Assembly (NCBI GenBank): GCA_040752815.1
Contig: JBFMGC010000001.1
Coordinates: 80,449-144,448, forward strand
Length of the DNA: 64,000 nucleotides
DNA from: Candidatus Zixiibacteriota bacterium
Lineage (GTDB): Bacteria; Zixibacteria; MSB-5A5; GN15; FEB-12
Reading direction: 5' to 3'
The position numbers were made by a program, and so were the translations under genes. The first letter of the stretch is position 1, and each line of letters starts with the position of its first letter. Positions 61,974-64,000 of the stretch are shown here, one piece after another. The notes beneath the pieces were generated by a model that was not told the DNA's origin, searched no databases, and was given only the letters and a program-made list of their open reading frames with translations.

Positions 61974-63766
61974 ACAAAGTGTGGGCGTTGTGTGTGGTGA
62001 TTTTAACGGTGCTGTCTCTGGCAGCAAAGGCTCGGGCTGCCGATCCCGAATACTTCAAGCTCGATCCCAAAACAGGGGACTCTTTCGAAATCGAGGGCTA
62101 TTGGGATTCCTCCGGCTTCTTCGTGGCGATAGATATCGAGCGTCTGCCCGAACCCCGCCGCCCTAAACTGCGCGGGCCGATTCAATCGGTTAATTCCGCA
62201 ACCCGTACCTTCGTGGTTTTCGGCCGGACGTTGAGCGTTGACGACAAAACCGAATTTCTCCAGGAAGAAGGCAAGAAATCCTCATTCGCCGATCTGAAAG
62301 CAGGCATCAAAGTCGAGATAAGCTGCAGCGTCAGTGACGACCGCACGTGGCACGCCCGTAAGATCAGAACCTTTGATGTCAAGGAAAGCAGCAAGATCAA
62401 GGGCACGGTCACAGCCGTCAGCATGGATCGTAATCCGCCCGATTCGATAGTCATCCACGATCTGGTCGTCCTCCTTACGACGGACACGGACGTCAACGAC
62501 CCGAGCAGCAAAATTGAAGAGAAAGAATCGGAACTGTTTCAGGAGCTTTCCGGTAGCAGCGCCCTCGGCATGTCGGATGGTGTGATCGTTAACAAGAATG
62601 TCCACCTGTCAGCGGAATACCGGCAGGATCTGTTGTCGGAATCCGACTATGACCTCTCATCGACTTTTGACTCTGATGAAAGCAACACTCAGTTCGACTT
62701 CCGCGCCCGGGCGCTCGGTTTCTGGACGCCGCAGATCGGCACTCACGCCGAGTTCAGACTCCGCAAGAGGGTGCTCTTCATGCACGAGCATGACCGGTTC
62801 CCGGACTACGCCAAGGTTCAGGTTATCGAACTCTACGCCCTGTTGCGCAATTTCGTCGTCCCCGGCCTGGCCTTCAAGATCGGACGGCAGGAGTTTGATG
62901 ACCGGCGTGAGTGGCTGTTCGACACGTACATGGACGCGGCACGAGTTTACTATTACGGCGTACCCGGAATTGTGGTGCAGGCGGCGTATATAGACCACAT
63001 TCACCCGATCAGCACCAAATACGATACCTGGCGCGATGTTTATGCCAAGATCGATCTGGAAATCACCGACGTTAACGTGGTTTCAGCAGTCGTGATCAGC
63101 CGCACCGACAGCGATGAACTGCGCAACCGCGAACCAGTCTGGTGGGGTGGTCGCTACCATGGAGAGGTGTCATATCTGGAACCGTGGCTGGATGCCGCTG
63201 TCATAAAGGGCACGGACAAAGGGCGGGACCTCGATGCCTGGGCGGTTGATGCCGGTACGGTAGTCAGATTCCCCGTGCCCGATCTGGAACCCACTCTTAC
63301 CATCTCCTATGCCGTCGGCAGCGGCGATGACAACAGGGGCGATGATATCGATCATCGCTTCCGTCAGACCGGATACGAAGACAACTTCGACAAGGCCGGC
63401 GGCGTGGTTGATTTCCCCTACTACGGAAGCGTACTCAACCCGGAGCTGTCTAATCTGAAGATAACCACCGTGGGCGCGGGGATACAACCGGTTAAAGGCG
63501 GTTCTATCGACGTAATCTATCACGTTTACTCACAGCATTTTGCTGATGATGACATGAAAGGCACCGATCTGGTGGCTCCGCCGGCCCTGCCTAACGGTGA
63601 CTCGCCCGACTTGGGATCGGCGCTGGACATTATCCTCGGTTCGCCCAAGCTCTGGGATCATCTGCGTCTGTCCGCCGTGATCGGATTTCTTTATCCGGGG
63701 CCCGGCTTCGAACCACGGAATCAAACGGCCACGCAGTGGAAATTAAACGCGCGTGTTGGGTTCTAA
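61970..63766 (+). CDS. AlgE/alginate-export-like outer-membrane beta-barrel
   Basis: The 598-residue protein starts at ATG 61970, overlapping the kinase stop (ATGA). Residues 1-22 are a signal peptide ending AKARA. Two small beta domains follow (about residues 60-180), with GPIQSVNSATRTFVVFG then VDDKTEF and KIKGTVTAVSM, resembling DUF5666. From about residue 210 alternating strands form a barrel of the alginate-export type (KIGRQEFDDRREWLFDTYMD is close to the family's QEL.YGDQR..G motif) and the chain ends in an aromatic (KLNARVGF). It probably is the outer-membrane exit for the polysaccharide. An AlgE-like barrel agrees with a uronic-acid polymer. Confidence 0.83.
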   Translation: MNKVWALCVVILTVLSLAAKARAADPEYFKLDPKTGDSFEIEGYWDSSGFFVAIDIERLPEPRRPKLRGPIQSVNSATRTFVVFGRTLSVDDKTEFLQEEGKKSSFADLKAGIKVEISCSVSDDRTWHARKIRTFDVKESSKIKGTVTAVSMDRNPPDSIVIHDLVVLLTTDTDVNDPSSKIEEKESELFQELSGSSALGMSDGVIVNKNVHLSAEYRQDLLSESDYDLSSTFDSDESNTQFDFRARALGFWTPQIGTHAEFRLRKRVLFMHEHDRFPDYAKVQVIELYALLRNFVVPGLAFKIGRQEFDDRREWLFDTYMDAARVYYYGVPGIVVQAAYIDHIHPISTKYDTWRDVYAKIDLEITDVNVVSAVVISRTDSDELRNREPVWWGGRYHGEVSYLEPWLDAAVIKGTDKGRDLDAWAVDAGTVVRFPVPDLEPTLTISYAVGSGDDNRGDDIDHRFRQTGYEDNFDKAGGVVDFPYYGSVLNPELSNLKITTVGAGIQPVKGGSIDVIYHVYSQHFADDDMKGTDLVAPPALPNGDSPDLGSALDIILGSPKLWDHLRLSAVIGFLYPGPGFEPRNQTATQWKLNARVGF

Positions 63767-63770
63767 GATC

Positions 63771-64000
63771 GTGCATAACTCGCGAGTACACTGTTCGCTC
63801 CTGAGTATGACTCTCAGCGCCTTATTGACGACCGCACTGGTCGCCCTGTCGTCCGGGAGCGCGCTCGCGGTGTGTGTCTCGGGTTTCGTGCGCGACAGCG
63901 GAGGCAACGGGATTCGCTCGGTCGATATCGATTTCTTTGATGTCCGTACCGGCGCTAAGTTGATTACCCCGAATGACAACACCGATGTACTCGGGTTTTA
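63771..64000 (+). CDS. Start of a secreted protein, cut by the window edge
   Basis: The frame is open from GTG 63771 (an ATG at 63807 is the likelier start from signal-peptide shape) to the window end. Residues from the ATG, MTLSALLTTALVALSSGSALA, form a signal peptide. The mature part, VSGFVRDSGGNGIRSVDIDF then FDVRTGAK, looks like a carboxypeptidase-regulatory or Cna-B type beta-sandwich. It lies 4-40 bases past the barrel gene, so it is probably in the same operon. Confidence 0.65.
   Translation, partial: MHNSRVHCSLLSMTLSALLTTALVALSSGSALAVCVSGFVRDSGGNGIRSVDIDFFDVRTGAKLITPNDNTDVLGF

Overview
The window reads as chromosome of an uncultured or little-studied Gram-negative bacterium with a large respiratory repertoire. 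My best guess is candidate phylum Zixibacteria or a near relative in the FCB group. The main reason is that two secreted proteins end in a dockerin-like pair of loops (motif TIGD..x..LIDYLFI, ending LGLPDCL or VGLPDCL) that I associate with that lineage. This is from memory and was not searched. No rRNA, tRNA or CRISPR array was seen.

Layout. (1) 0-4.5 kb: a 19-haem c-type cytochrome fused to a b-type membrane domain, then a 7-haem NapC/NirT-type cytochrome. The pair resembles the inner-membrane quinol oxidases CbcL and ImcH of Geobacter. (2) 4.7-19.6 kb, minus strand: a complete aerobic terminal chain. It holds alternative complex III (actA-F), a Sco copper chaperone, a caa3-type oxidase of the A2 class (ctaC-D-E-F), haem A synthase ctaA, a DUF420/CtaM-like assembly protein and haem O synthase ctaB. 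A TTGACA-N16-TATTTT promoter lies upstream of actA. (3) 19.9-24.7 kb: a DinB-like protein, a double-PilZ protein, an octahaem/ferredoxin/NrfD module and a 48-residue membrane protein. (4) 24.7-30.8 kb: an accessory stretch with an intergenic palindromic repeat, a relic of an FG-GAP protein, a 13-repeat secreted protein, a truncated aminotransferase gene and a divergent MocR regulator. (5) 31-35.2 kb: a MacAB/Dev-like ABC efflux operon. (6) 35.3-44.1 kb, minus strand: a ten-gene aromatic supra-operon trpEGDCFBA-aroH-aroF-tyrA. In it every junction overlaps or touches, and it is preceded by a promoter, a leader peptide with tandem Trp codons and mutually exclusive antiterminator and terminator hairpins. 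(7) 44.2-47.3 kb: a second large secreted protein with Asp-box repeats. (8) 48-64 kb, plus strand: an epimerase, a sensor kinase and NtrC-family regulator pair, then a tightly packed polysaccharide operon. The operon holds UDP-sugar dehydrogenase, three glycosyltransferases, an ABC exporter, two APH-fold kinases, an AlgE-like barrel and the start of a further secreted protein.

How it works together. The first 24 kb gives the cell three chemically different quinone-to-periplasm haem routes (CbcL/ImcH-like, NrfD/FeS/octahaem, ACIII) beside a high-potential oxygen reductase. The last 16 kb looks like a regulated envelope or exopolysaccharide system. A near-consensus sigma-54 promoter sits 53-80 bases before the dehydrogenase gene, dyad repeats lie about 100 bases upstream of it, and the gene for a sigma-54 activator is next door. 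The best candidates for undescribed biology are this sigma-54-controlled glycan operon with its paired APH-like kinases and the compact Trp attenuator.
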